DNA of 64,000 bases from Citrus sinensis (Eukaryota; Streptophyta; Magnoliopsida; Sapindales; Rutaceae), in NCBI RefSeq assembly GCF_022201045.2, contig NC_068558.1:15963501-16027500 (forward strand). The letters run 5' to 3'. The notes under the pieces were generated by a model, which saw nothing but the letters and a program-made list of their open reading frames with translations, did no database searches and was not told the origin of the DNA. Position 1 is the stretch's first letter, and each line of letters begins with the position of its first letter. The translations under genes and the position numbers were made by a program. Positions 1 through 12,138 of this stretch are shown piece after piece.

Positions 1-1081
1 AAGAATATGGCAGTTTCTGTAGGTTTTTTTTTTCATTTGAAAGAACTGATCCTTAACTTAATCAGGTTAATTGAGTTTACTTTAAACTATTTCCACCTGT
101 CAAAAATAAAGAATGAGAAACAACTCATTTGTTGTTTTACTAAAATGTCCTCAACGTTGTTAATATTTTTAACTGAGCAATTAAGTTAAGGATTTGAATG
201 ACATTAGTTTGTAATTGAAAGAATTTAATTGATTCATTTAGTAAACTTCTGGTCTCTGAATTTTTTTTCTAGAACTAATGAGGACTCAATTAAAAATTAC
301 CCATTAATCTATTACTAGTAAACAAAACAAAAACTTGCAAACATAACATAAAACTAGTAAATCATCAACAACTGTAAAATAAAACATAAATTTTGGAAAT
401 GAAACATAAGAATTATAAAAGGAAGGTAAAATAAGTAAATTACTATAAAACTGATAAATTGATGTATTACTGGTAAATAAAATGAAAACTTATACGTATA
501 ATATAAAAAAAGAAAATCAACATTAAATGCAAAATAAAACATAAACTTTGTAGATTATGCATAAAACTTATGAATAAAAGGCAAAATAAATAAATTAATA
601 TAAGAGTGTTTGTCAGAAATAAAAGTTTACAATTTTAAAATAAAAACTCGTTATAATGTTTATTACCTTATATATTTATTATTTTTTAATTTAAATATAA
701 CAATGGTAGTTTTGCATTTCTATAATACATGTGATGTTTAATTAAGGATGAAATTTTTTCTCAAAATCGGATTTTGAAAAAAATATTATTTTAATATCTT
801 TCATAGTTGTTGTAAGATGAGGTTATTTTACATCTTTCTACACTTCTTCAACAACAACCTTAAATGGTCTCCAAATACAAGCAAAAAGTTTGAAACTACA
901 TAAAGTATACATAATATTCAAAATTAGATCTAATTTTATTGATATCTCTTTTTTTTTTTTTACTTGATCCACATCAAGATAAATAATTGCACTTAATTAA
1001 CATGTGTAATAAATAGATATCATTATAGAAAATGGAAAAAAAATGTATACAAATGTCCTAGACTAAATATAGAATTTATGA
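1..1081 (-). repeat. MULE terminal module, copy 1
   Basis: AT-rich non-coding DNA. It is also found, nearly identical, at 51048-52123, 8140-9222 and 58590-59657, and inverted at 18139-18998. In the best-preserved copy (19964-24818) the same sequence lies upstream of a Mutator-like transposase, so I read it as the 5' terminal region of a MULE. Its outer end is a shared breakpoint at about 1081. The short ORFs inside it have no support. Confidence 0.7.
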
Positions 1082-2300
1082 TAACCGATTCAATTAAACT
1101 TATTCCACTTTTTTTTAGTATAATTTTTTTGCTTAATTAATGAATTTTTTTTGTTTAATTAAAGAATTTTTTTTTGTAAATGAATAAAATATTTTTCACT
1201 AAAATTATGTAGAAACAATGTTAATTTTTTAAATAATTAATAATCTTTTATGAATTTACTGGTTTTACTTTACATTTACTAATTCTATTTGTAATTTACA
1301 ATATTTATATTTATCATGATATTGATGCCGTAAATTTCATTACGGCATTATCTATAAAATTTTCCTTGAAATAATTAATGGAATCCACAATCCAATTCTT
1401 ACTACTTAACTTTATTGATAAATAATTTTAATTGCCAACGGCTATGCAGCTCTGTTTGAATAAAGCCCTTTTGCATGGTTCCAGTACGTGGAAATTTGTC
1501 ACAGAAATTTTGTAACTTAATTGATATGAAAATTTGTTTAATATTATCAAGTGAATTACTAATAATGATTAAAACTTATTATCATACTCAAGTATACATT
1601 AGCAAGAAATTTTGTACGAACATCTACAATTGAGCCTGACCCATAAAAATTGTTAACTCTATATTTTTTAAGTTATATTAATTATTGGTTAATTAGACAC
1701 CGATCTGCATGGACCCGCATGGATAAGTCTCTCGTTAATGTGCTCTGTAGTTGCACGAAAAATCCATGACCACGCTTTTGGCATTCAAAATCATCACCAA
1801 AGGAACGTAAAAAGTCAACGCAAGATAAGACCATCTTGGGAAGTATATTAATTTTATTATACGTAAGAGGTCTCCCATTTGCATGCATAAAGGTTGAAAA
1901 TTACAAATGACACACCGGAGATTTGATTGACACACACATCAACAATCCATATGCATGAAAATGACAAGAACTTAATTTTCTGTTTCTACGCGTGGCAGTT
2001 TATTTTTCTTAAAAAACAAAGATAAAAGAGAATAAAACGCAGCAACTCGATTGATCGCTATCTTGCTCCAAGTAAGCCTTCCATCAAACCCTTGCTTTCT
2101 TTATTCGGATACCATTCGCCTCTCCTACAAGAACAAATTAATCAATCTCTTTTATTTGTCACTTAATCAATAGGAACGCAATTAAACAGAACACGGTGCT
2201 TAAAATTGAAATGCTTAATGTAATTCTGAACTACTAGTCTTTACATGCACAGTTTTAAAAATAAATGAGATTACCATAAAAGCATGAGCTATTCATGGCC
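1082..2300. other. 3' flank of extensin copy 1, non-coding
   Basis: No gene is seen. The stretch matches the inverse of 16911-18138 and, in direct orientation, 52124-53345. Positions 1766-1790 replace about 37-50 bases present in the other copies (see findings). Small ORFs on the minus strand at 1682-1935 are not conserved as reading frames among the copies. Confidence 0.6.
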
Positions 2301-2305
2301 GCTTT

Positions 2306-2632
2306 CTAGTAGTAGTAAGGAGGAGGGGGAGATGCATAGACGTAAGGGTGAGGTGGTGGTGGGGACTTGGGGACAGGAGGTGGCGGGGAATAGGAAATTG
2401 GAGTTGGTGCCGGAGCAGGCACGTAGACTGGTGGAGGAGGTGGCGGGGGCAGGTAAACAGGGGGTGGTGGTGGAGAATTGTGAACCGGTGGCGGGGGTGG
2501 TGGAGACTTGTACTTGGGAGGGGGAGGAGATGTGTAGTAGTATTTGTTTGCGGAGGCTTCTAACGGCAAGTAGCTAAGAGAGACTGATACTACCAAAAGA
2601 GTGGCAAAGAGGCAGCCCATTTGAGACCCCAT
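2306..2632 (-). CDS. Short extensin (hydroxyproline-rich cell wall glycoprotein), copy EXT1
   Basis: An intact 108-aa intronless frame. Residues 1-28 form a secretory signal peptide: a hydrophobic core after MGSQMGC, with a likely cut after EASA. The mature 80 residues are proline-rich with six Ser-Pro(4-6) blocks at about 35, 43, 53, 82, 90 and 101, typical sites of proline hydroxylation and arabinosylation in extensins. Tyr motifs (YYY near 31-33, YVY at 97-99, YYY at the C terminus) fit peroxidase cross-linking in the wall. An AP/TP stretch at 72-78 is arabinogalactan-protein-like, so the protein is slightly chimeric. It is much shorter than classical extensins. The start is the first ATG after a TATA box. 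The predicted protein is identical to EXT2 and EXT3. Expression is not shown. Confidence 0.85.
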   Translation of the reverse strand: MGSQMGCLFATLLVVSVSLSYLPLEASANKYYYTSPPPPKYKSPPPPPPVHNSPPPPPVYLPPPPPPPVYVPAPAPTPISYSPPPPVPKSPPPPHPYVYASPPPPYYY

Positions 2633-2685
2633 CGTTCAATAAAGTGGAGTTTCACTTGTGCTATAAACAAAGCTCGTTCCCCTCC

Positions 2686-2692
2686 TTATATA
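2686..2692 (-). promoter_or_regulatory. TATA box of EXT1
   Basis: TATATAA on the minus strand, about 54 bases upstream of the ATG at 2632. The context is conserved in the other two extensin copies at the same spacing. The 5' leader would be about 25-30 bases. Confidence 0.6.
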
Positions 2693-4420
2693 GACTTCCT
2701 TTCTACCTTCTCTACCAAACTTCTCATATTTAACCTTGACGTTAAACAATTTTATGTATGAAAAGGATGTCATCAAGTGGGACCAATTTGACTAAATTTA
2801 AAATTTATATGATTTTGTTTAGTGGCCAGCTGTTGGCCAAGCAGGGAATAAAGTAATTAACAGTCCGAGAGTCACGATCCTGTTAAAGATATGGCTTTTT
2901 TGTTTTTTAATCAATGTAATAATTTGCGCAGGGGTCTTTGTGATTTATTTCAATAACGTTATTCTTCATGAAGAGCTTGAAAACATGTACTTAATTACCT
3001 AACTTATCATGAATGTTTTGGCCTTGGATCCAGGCGGCGAGACTTATTTTCAACGTCATTTCATTTATTTATTCATTTTCACTTCGCAGCTTATTAATTG
3101 TTTTAATTCCTCCAAAAACAAGTAGCTAGCGATATATTTAACATAGCTTTAATTTAAATTTCTTATGAATTCCTTTTAATGCTCTTATCTCACGGTGAAA
3201 TTAATTTTCTCCTTGGGCATAACAGAAGCAAAACAATAGATATCGTTCAAGTACTGGATCAAGTCAATGCGATAAAGTTACGCTCTAATCGAAGTGTGAT
3301 TAAACTCAAAGGGATTTTTAATACTGCGTTAAGCAAAGTTAGATGATGCTCTAATCAAACAACTTTAAAAGAGGGGTTTTTAATAGATAATACAAAAGGA
3401 AATTATAAAAGAGGGGTTTTTAATTGAATAACTGAAATTGAAGTTATAAAGTAATAACAAGATCTCTTTATTTATAATACAGTAAATATATTTTCCTAAG
3501 TTAGCTTAAAAAGAGAAAGTAAATTATAATTATAACATAAATAAAAGAAAACTAAGACACTTACTTTAATTAAAAAAGAAAATATCAGAAGACCTAAAAA
3601 TTAAAATTCTAAAATCCTAAAATAACGTCCTACATCATTAACAAGCATAGGAAACAACCTAGTCATTATGTATTAACAAATTAGTTTAATTTGATTCGTT
3701 GTCGTTGATAGCTTGTGGATCTTTGAATATTCAACATCAACCAACACGTTAAGGACTTGTACATATAATTGAACCAAGTATGAAATTGTAAAATTAACCC
3801 TAAATACAAAAAAAAAATCATATTTTAAAACATAAAATTTGTATGTAAAAAAATTATGACGCAACAATTAATTTACAAAATAAAAAGCAATATTAGTATT
3901 TATGCTACACTAGTCCCATAATTAGTGCCACAAGGACCGTTTTGCAATATATGCAAAATTTCTGTGAAATTGTATAATTTATATAATTCAAGGATTTTAC
4001 CTTCTATTTTTGTTTAATTGATTTTGAATAACTGGATGATTTCTTCTTCCATCTCTTCTACATATATATTTAAAGTTTTATTATAATATTATGAAGATCT
4101 AAATGATTATTAAATTTATAAAGATTTATAAAACCTGAATATACTATAGCACCGGCATTTATAATTTATTGTCTCTCTTGAGATATAAACTAGATTTGTT
4201 CTTCCAACATATATATCCATGTGTCCAATCTATTTTCCCAACCAAGGTACATGCCATCAATGCTTTCACATAGATATTATAATCTAAATTGAGCATTCAG
4301 AATAAAAAATTTCACATCACTATTATTGTTATTATTAATCAATAGACTTATTATGGACGGTTTAGAGTCCTGTTATTTATTTTGCATCAATCTTGAATTA
4401 TCTTAAGACCGGTCAAAATA
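2693..4420. other. Upstream region of EXT1
   Basis: No coding gene is seen. It includes the presumed promoter and more distal AT-rich DNA, and matches the inverse of 14796-16523. A short pair of direct repeats (AAAGAGGGGTTTTTAAT) lies at about 3367-3425. Part of it (3313-3919) is missing from the third copy at 54357. A TGGCCA-ACAGC-TGGCCA inverted motif containing a CAGCTG E-box lies near 2825-2841 and is conserved in all three copies; whether it is regulatory is unknown. Confidence 0.5.
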
Positions 4421-4860
4421 GATTCTATTAATACTATTATATTTTCTTCCTTAAATGTGTCATGTATTTCATTGTTATCTTCAAAGTTTATTCTCTCCAT
4501 ATCTCTCTAAAAGATTGGGGATACACTTGGGTTAAGAGATTGGAGATAATCTCTAGATGTAAAGGTTGATTGACGCCTAAGAAGTCAATTGTAAGTGTTC
4601 TTGAAGCCTTGAAGGCTTGACTAGTGGAATGCCCAAGCTCGGTGTGCTTGGAGGCGTGGATGTAGGCAAGGTTGGCCGAACCACGTAAAACTCTCTGTGT
4701 TTTAATCTCTCTTCCTTTATCTTTTTATATTTTGGTTGATTTATTTATTATTGCTTTAGATTCGTTTAAGATTTGCATTAAGTTTTGATTAAGAATTGCA
4801 TAATTTTTAGAAACCCAATTCACCCCCCTCTTGGGTTGGTTAGATATTATTTCACTAACA
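4420..4860 (+). mobile_element. Ty1/copia LTR fragment (3' part)
   Basis: The stretch ends ...CTCTTGGGTTGG...CACTAACA and contains the ACGTGGTTCGGC-type and CACGCCTCCAAG-type blocks, on the opposite strand, that also occur in the complete copia LTRs at 41386-42749 and 47110-48472. It is a related but different subfamily. No primer site or internal region follows, so this is a truncated relic. The left edge is approximate. Confidence 0.65.
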
Positions 4861-7078
4861 TGTCTCTGTTTGTGCAAAATATAATAAGGTAATTTAGAGT
4901 ACTAACCAGAGTACTCTTCCTCGAAATTCTAGAATAGGTTCGCTAGTTCCATGAGCCCATAGATTGGCCCATGCTCAGCACTGTTATAGCTCCACACATC
5001 ATGCAAGATCACTCCCGCAACTATTCCACACGACCTAAAGCAACACATTGCCGACTAGCCCAATAAGATCTGCCTTAGTTCATTAGTTGAATAATTTGTT
5101 TTAATTCTAATTTATAATAAGAATGGCACTGATAAAATTACTGTAACAATTCCTATAATAATAATCCTTGTGGAGACGATCTTGAATTTTTATCGTTATA
5201 TTACTTGTTGTCTACATTTTCACATTGACACTAATAACATTAGAAAATCGACAGCAAGTTTTTTGCGCCGTTGCCGGGGATTGGTGCTTATTGTGTTTTG
5301 TGAAATCAATTTTAGTTGGTACAGTGGAGTTCTTTGCCACCAGACTCCATCACCACATGGAATGATTTGGCTGACAAAATTTTGATGAAATATTTCCCAC
5401 CAACAAAGAATGCAAAGTTGAAGAATGAGATCACATCTTTCCATCAACTTGAAGATGAAAGCTTGTATGATGCATGAGAAAGATTCAAGGAGTTACTCAG
5501 GAGATGCCCTCATCATGGTATTCCTTATTGCATACAATTGGAAACTTTCTACAATGGGTTGAACTCAAGCACTAGGGGCTTTATTGTCTAACTCATATAA
5601 TGAGGCTTATGAAATTTTGGAAAGGATAACTATCAATGGCCATCTACTAGACAAGCCACAGTGAGAGGAGCAGCAGGAGAACACAATGTGGATGCACTGA
5701 CAACATTAACAACCCAAGTAACCTCATTGACAAATATGGTAAAAGCAACGGCCACTGTTCCAGCAACATTTAACCAAGTTGCTGAAGTCTCTTGTGTTTA
5801 TTATGGAGAGGGACATCTATATGATAATTGTCCTAAGAATTCAGCTTCAGTCAATTATGTGGGCAATTTTAATAAACAAAATCCAAGCAATCCATTTTCA
5901 AACACCTATAACCTTGGATGGAGACATCACCTAAATTTTTCATGGAGCAATCAGAATCAGCATGCTGCAGCATCCAGTGGACATAACAGACTTGCTCAGC
6001 CACCTGGTTTTCACCAGCAATTTTAAGGGTAAAGAAACACCAGTAATGATCAATTTAGTTCCCTTGAAACTCTGATTAAGGAGTATATTGTGAAGATTGA
6101 AGTAGTGGTCTAAAGCCAAGCTGTATTTTTAAGAAACTTGGAGAATAAGATTGGACAGCTTGCTACAGCATTGAGCAACATACCTCAGGATAATTTACTA
6201 AACAATATAGAGGATCCAAAGAGAGAAGGAAAAGAGCATTGTAAGGGGATTAACTTAAAGTCTGGAAAGGATGTCCATATTCTTGTTAAAGTACCAAAAA
6301 AAAGAGTGGAACCTAATTCAACCCAAGGGGAAACTCAAATTAAAGAAGAGACACAACAACCCATTTTCCAGCACACTAGTGAGAGTTGCTAAGCTATAGC
6401 AACTGCAAAAAAACATGATTCAGTGCTTGTTGAGGAAGAAGCTGCAGCACCAACAATAACATACCATAATAGAGCAAGAGAAAAGCAATCTGTATAGTCT
6501 GCTATAGTACATCAATTTACACATCCACCACCCTTCCCACAAAGATTTCAAAAGCGAAAGCAAGACAAGCAGTTCAGTAAATTCTTTAAAGTATTGAAAC
6601 AACTGCATATCAACATTCCTTTTGTGGAAGTATTAGAACAAATGCCAAATTATGTAAAGTTTTGGAAATGTATATTGGCAAGGAAAATGAGGCTTGGAGA
6701 ATTTGAAATAGTTGGTCTAACATAAGAATACAGCCATATGCTTCAGAGTAAAATACCTCAGAAGTTAAAGGATCCAAGAAGTATCACAATTCATTATTCC
6801 ATAGGAACTAAATACAGTGGCAATACACTTTGTGATTTGGGAGCAAGCATCAATCTTATGACATTATCATAATTCAAGCAATTGGGAGTTGGAGAAGTCA
6901 GACCAACCACAGTGACATTGCAATGTGCTGCCAGATCTCATGCTTATCCTAAAGGCAAGATTGAAGACGTGCCGATTAAAGTGGATAAATTCTTTTTCCT
7001 AGTGGATTTCATAGTGTTGGACTTTGAGGCAAATAAAAAAGTACCAATTATTCTAGGCAGGCCCTTTTTAGCTACAGA
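4861..7078 (+). pseudogene. Ty3/gypsy (Athila-type) gag-protease relic, arm A
   Basis: From about 5095 this matches the end of a gypsy LTR, followed by a tRNA-Asp-like primer site. The N-terminal gag is deleted: reading resumes at 5336 with the SITTWND...MKYFPPT segment of retrotransposon gag. A CCHC-like knuckle (CVYYGEGHLYDNC, second Cys replaced by Tyr) lies near 5790-5830. Aspartic protease with CDLGASINLM lies near 6830-6870 and GRPFLAT near 7055-7075. Several stops occur (5477, 6025, 6110, 6391, 6498, 6722, 6870). The protease ends abruptly at a MULE fragment. The stop within TLS-stop-FKQ is shared with the copy at 57313 but not with arm B. Confidence 0.8.
5263..5280 (+). other. Gypsy primer-binding site (tRNA-Asp), one mismatch
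   Basis: TTGCGCCGTTGCCGGGGA differs at the second base from the exact complement of the 3' end of plant tRNA-Asp(GTC), TGGCGCCGTTGCCGGGGA. It sits just after the LTR end, where Athila/Tat elements prime reverse transcription. Confidence 0.75.
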
Positions 7079-7346
7079 AATTTCAAACTTATCACTATTA
7101 CAACACTAATTTTAATATCGACAGGATTTTTAGGTCCTATTACAACAGTTTCATGAAATGACTGACCACCTGACCTAGTGTGCACCTCAAACTCAATGTA
7201 GGACAACTATTGATAAAAAAAAACTCCTCGAAAACCCAATACAATTCACTATCGTTTGAAATTAGCTTCCTCTGCCTACTTGTAGTCCATGGCAATACAA
7301 CAGAAATTTCAATCAAATCTATTTCACTGTGTCCATGCTTAATCAT
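7079..7346 (-). pseudogene. MULE transposase N-terminal stub
   Basis: On the minus strand this encodes MIKHGHSE(I/M)DLIEISVVLPWTTSRQRKLISNDSELYWVF in pieces, the same as the N-terminal part of the MULE transposase at 23290-23414. The catalytic and zinc-binding parts are absent. It abuts the gypsy protease at 7078. About 20 bases encoding the GYREPKEYK region (present at 50255-50285 and 23230-23260) are deleted just upstream. Confidence 0.7.
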
Positions 7347-9222
7347 GACATCTTGAATTTCAAGAAACAGCCTAATAATCTTATCGCATACATCACCCCA
7401 TTAATTTTAACCCAAAAAAGGGTAACATGGCTACCTGCATTAATTTTAAACAAAAAGTATTGCATCAAAAAAGGATAAACTAATATAATTTTATTTAGCA
7501 AACAACAAAAAAACTCAACCTAAATGAAATATACATGTAATTCGGCTAAAAAATGTACAAAAGCAAATTCAATCTAATACATATAAAAAATATAAACTAA
7601 AAAGAAAAAATAGCCTAGCAAAAAGAAAGAAAGTAGTGAATATAGTGACTTTAGTCTAATAGATAGAAAAATTATCACTCATAAGAATACATAGAATTCA
7701 ATTTTACATGAACAAAGAAGCCAATACAATGAATTCAATCTTATTAATATAACGATACCAAATTGTTGAAATGAATAAAGGTATAATAATGGTGTATTTG
7801 GTCTAACAATTACATAAAGAGCAAATTAAAAACAACAAATTAACAAAATACAACATTGAACAAAAAAAAGAATCCATCAATAATTAAACATAGTTTGTCA
7901 TTTTGAAAAATAGACTTGAAAAACCTAATTTTTCACAACGATCACTCAATATGGAAAAATTTTTATCAGAAAATTCTTGCAGAAATCACTAAAAAAATAG
8001 AGTTACTAACCTTTAAACTCAGGTTCTCTCTAGTACTTGAACTCAATCAATGCTACCAAAGCTTTGGTCAAAATCACAGTAGATTTATACAACATTTTTT
8101 GCACCATCCCACGTTCTCTCGATCTCTCCTCTCACATGAAGAATATGGCAATTTCTATAGGTTTTTTTTTTTTTCATTTGAAAGAACTGATCCTTAACTT
8201 AATCAGGTTAATTGAGTTTACTTTAAACTATTTCCACCTGTCAAAAATAAAGAATGAGAAACAACTCAATTGTTGTTTTACTAAAATGTCCTCAACGTTG
8301 TTAATATTTTTAACTGAGCAATTAAGTTAAGGACTTGAATGACATTAGTTTGTACTTGAAAGAATTTAATTGATTCATTTAGTAAACTTCTGGTCTCTGA
8401 ATTTTTTTTCTAGAACTAATGAGGACTCAATTAAAAATTACCCATTAATCTATTACTAGTAAACAAAACAAAAACTTGCAAACATAACATAAAACTAGCA
8501 AATCATCAACAACTGTAAAATAAAACATAAATTTTGGAAATGAAACATAAGAATTGTAAAAGGTAGGTAAAATAAGTAAATTACTATAAAACTGATAAAT
8601 AGATGTATTACTGGTAAATAAAATGAAAACTTATACGTATAATATAAAAAAAGAAAATCAACATTAAATGCAAAATAAAACATAAAATTTGTAGATTATG
8701 CATAAAACTTATGAATAAAAGGCAAAATAAATAAATTAATATAAGAGTTATTGTCAGAAACAAAAGTTTACAATTTTAAAATAAAAACTCGTTATAATGT
8801 TTATTACCTTATATATTTATTATTTTTTAATTTAAATATAACAATGGTAGTTTTGCATTTCTATAATACATGTGATGTTTAATTAAGGATGGAATTTTTT
8901 CTCAAAATCGGATTTTGAAAAAAATATTATTTTAATATCTTTCATAGTTGTTGTAAGATGAGGTTATTTTACATCTTTCTACACTTCTTCAACAACAGCC
9001 TTAAATGGTCTCCAAATACAAGCAAAAAGTTTGAAACTACATAAAGTATACATAATATTCAAAATTAGATCTAATTTTATTGATATCTCTTTATTTTGTT
9101 TTTACTTGATCGACATCAAGATAAATAATTGCACTTAATTAACATGTGTAATAAATAGATATCATTATAGAAAATGGGAAAAAAAATGTATACAAATGTC
9201 CTAGACTAAATATAGAATTTAT
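7347..9222 (-). repeat. MULE 5' region, copy in palindrome spacer
   Basis: Non-coding, matching 22312-23200 (inverted), 50290-52123 and 57789-59657. It is the presumed leader and terminal repeat of the MULE. Its outer end at about 9222 joins a copia gag relic, whereas the same end joins extensin flank at 1081 and gypsy protease at 49853. ORFs at 7916-8330 are chance frames shared only because the DNA is duplicated. Confidence 0.65.
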
Positions 9223-9225
9223 GAT

Positions 9226-10025
9226 AAATCAAACTTTTTACAATTCTAATTCATGTCTTATCCACGCTTTTGAATGCCAAAAGCGTGGTCATTTAAAATC
9301 GGAGTGTCCACTTCTCGACAAACTCAAGAAGAAAGCCATGGTGGCTACTTGGGACGATAGCGATGAAGAATTGAGTGATGAAGAAGATTCACAAGAAGTA
9401 TCAAACCTAACATTTATGGCAATAGGAGATGATGAACTTGATGAGGTAAATGATCTTCCTACTTATGATGAGTTATATGATGCTTTTATAGAATTGTAGG
9501 ATGAATTGATGAAAGTTGGTAGAAAGAATGCATGTCTTAAAAAGAAAACAGCAGAGCTCACAAATGAAAATGAATCTCTAAGTGCAAAGATTAGTTGCCT
9601 AGAATTAGAAAATAAAGCATTGCATGATAGAGTTGCATTATCAAATGAGAAACCTAGCACTTCACATGAACATATAAAATCACATGTAGATGATTTGAAA
9701 AAGGAAAATGAGATGCTCAAGAAAAGGAATATTGAACTTAGTGATGTTGTCTTAAAATTTACAAATAGGCAAAAGATATTGGATAACTTAATTCACAAAA
9801 ATGTGTGTTAGACAAATGAGGTATTGGCTATAAACCAAATTTGAAACAGAAGTATTATAAGAATAACTTTGTAAAGAGTACCTCCATTAACAATCAAGTT
9901 GTATACCACCATTGCAATCAAGATGGTCACATGAAGAATAGATGTCCAGTTAAAAGAAATGCATATTATGGAGCAAAATGTATTTGGATTCCAAAAGGCA
10001 TAACTTGATTTTTTTTTTGTAGGTA
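9226..10025 (+). pseudogene. Ty1/copia (Sirevirus-like) gag C-terminal relic
   Basis: It encodes a damaged CCHC knuckle (FECQKRGHLKSECP; the first Cys is Ala), the AMVATWDDSDEE acidic segment and, after a TAG at about 9497, a heptad-rich coiled coil (ENESLSAKISCLELENK...). A stop follows at 9811 and then a second knuckle-like segment (HHCNQDGHMKNRCP) to about 9960. It matches residues 240-600 of the gag at 45235-47052. The N-terminal half is missing; the left edge is a hairpin junction. The gypsy LTR at 10026 interrupts it in ...TTTGTAGGTA. Confidence 0.75.
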
Positions 10026-11497
10026 TGTTGGGTATAAATACTAATGCTATTGGTGTCAATGTGCAAGTGTACACAACAAGTAATATAATGATGAGTATTC
10101 AAGATCGTCTTCACAGAGATTGATGTTATTAGATTTGCTACAGCAATTTCAACAGTGCAGATTTTGTTTTAAATTAAAATAAAATAATTAATGAAACAAA
10201 TATACTAATTAAAATAAAAACGCAATAAATAAAATGCAACAAAGTAAATTATCACGTCAAACTCAAGGATAAAACCAATGGGAATATAGAGTAGTTGAGT
10301 GAATAAACTCTCTTAATGGTCTTGACTATTTTCTAATTGTTGGCTAGGTTGCTGCAGTATATGCTACAGCACTGAGCAAAATTCTTATGCATCCTTAGCC
10401 GTCGCATGTTGGATATCATATATCTATATGCAACCTAATAGTTATCAGTTGTTATGCCAACATAAAATATAGCATTACACGCTTAGATTCTATTTACCCT
10501 ACAAGGTGAATCCCTATGTCTAGTTCACACTAATCTTAAATCAAGAATGGCCCTTTTGAGACTCAAGTAAAACTCAATCCAGGAAACTCAATTTAAGATC
10601 AAGTATTGCTTTGATATGTTCCACTAAGATAGGTTCCTTTTGTGGCTCTTCCTTAGCTAGTATCATTAAATGGGTGATCAACCGAAATAATGAATAAAAA
10701 TAAATTCTATCAAAACAAAATGCTATAGCAAACATGCAGCAACTCATATTTTCAGTCAATAAACCATCAAAATTGTTTATCACTCAACCGCAAATAAATT
10801 TAGTTCATGAATTGCGAAAGAAAAATAAAGAACAAAGTTTCGGCCATGAAACACATCCCCATGAATAAATAGAAAACACGAAAACAAGAGAATGATAAGA
10901 AGGATTGAGCTCTCAATTGATCTCTGTAATTTTTCCTCTTGTGTAACTCTTAATCTCTCTCTTGAAGCTTGTTTTTCTTTTGTTTCTTTATGTTTTTCTC
11001 CTTGGGTGACGGTTCCCTCTTTTCCTTATGATGTGTGCTTCTTTTGTAGTTGAAAATTAGGGTAAACGGAAGCCTAGGTCGCACATAGGTCAGATTAGGA
11101 AACTTCAGATTGCAATTATGCAATTATCTCGTACAGAATTTTATCCGTCGTTGTTCTAGGATTGCTACAACAATGGTTGCTACAGTAATAGCTACAGCAA
11201 TTGCACTGTTCCAGATTTGTTTTAATTCTTTTGTAGCCAAGTTCTTTTCTATCTTTGGAAAGTCTATTGCATCAGCATTCCTTTCTTGAAATTTGAGCTT
11301 CCGGACACCTACAATTATGCATATGATTTAGCACACAAATTATTCTAAATCAAACAAAATTTATTACGAATAAACTAAGATGAATGTTTATGTAAAATAA
11401 AATAAAAATGTAATGAAAACACATTATTAACTCTATAAGTATTATTGATTTAAGTCTAAAAGTGCCATGATAACTCTTATTTTATAAAGTTATCACA
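10026..11497 (-). mobile_element. Ty3/gypsy LTR (3' LTR), minus strand
   Basis: 1472 bp. Read on the minus strand it begins TGTGATAAC at 11497 and ends ACCCAACA at 10026 (TG...CA). It aligns along its length with the 5' LTR at 24819-26280 and with the LTR end at 40085-40232. A polypurine tract precedes it (11498-11508), so it is a 3' LTR of a minus-strand element whose gag/protease relic is at 12139-13955. The copia gag flank at 10025 is its insertion target. No matching target duplication is visible because the other end was rearranged. Confidence 0.8.
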
Positions 11498-11927
11498 CCC
11501 CCAAACCTGAACCATTACTTGTCCTCAAGTAATGACAACAACAATAACACTTTAATCACACAATCATGCAACAAATAACTTAACTCTGTCATCAAATTTG
11601 CAAGGATTCTTCAACCCTCAGATCTCACTCTTAATCATACAAAATTGCCATAATAGTTCAAGTTTTAGACTTAGGCCTCATTCTGTCCAGAGTGTGTGTG
11701 TGCCATTTTAATCAAATTCCACAGGTGCTACAACATTATACAAACATTGCATATAATTCAGAGGTAGAACACAAATATATTCACATATGGGGGAGCATAA
11801 ATCATAAATATACTCAAACTGTGCTACAACAATAATAATTTCTTTTTTCAGTTAAACCCTTCAATGCAACATTGAGCTTTCATGTGAATGCCTATCACTT
11901 GTAATGACGACACTCAGTTACTCACTC
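11498..11927 (-). other. Gypsy 3' non-coding region with polypurine tract
   Basis: On the minus strand it ends ACTTGAGGACAAGTAATGG then AGGTTTGGGGG directly before the LTR, the usual 3' end of Athila/Tat elements. The distal part (11850-11915) matches 33520-33585 downstream of the larger gypsy element. No coding potential. Confidence 0.65.
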
Positions 11928-12138
11928 AAAGTACAAGTAGGCAGAGGAAACTAATTTCAAACGATAGTGAATTGTATTAGGTTTTCGAGGAGTTTTTTTT
12001 ATCAATAGTTGTCCTGTCATTGAGTTTGAGGTGCACACTAGGTCAGGTGGTCAGTCATTTCATGAAAGTGTTGTAATAGGACCTGAAAATCCTATCAATA
12101 TTAAAAATTAGTGTTGTAATAGTGATAAGTTTGAAAAT
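11928..12138 (+). pseudogene. MULE transposase fragment, arm B
   Basis: The inverse of 7079-7275. It encodes the TSRQRKLISNDSELYW piece on the plus strand and then decayed DNA matching 23420-23560. It is bounded by gypsy sequence on both sides and marks the inner edge of the right arm of the palindrome. Confidence 0.65.

Noticed and set aside
2284-2577. 97- and 71-codon plus-strand frames over EXT1 (and equivalents at 16639-16932 and 53328-53621)
   Set aside because: Antisense shadows of the proline codons; Trp/Gly/Arg-rich with no domain and no upstream signals.
7916-8330. Frames of 93-141 codons in the MULE 5' region (also 22154, 50824, 58358)
   Set aside because: Low-complexity AT-rich frames that recur only because the DNA is duplicated; frames shift with homopolymer changes between copies.
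1-9222. Pack-MULE carrying the extensin gene between two MULE ends
   Set aside because: MULE sequence on both sides of EXT1 is in the same orientation and separated by gypsy and copia pieces, with no 9-bp duplication; simple capture is not supported.
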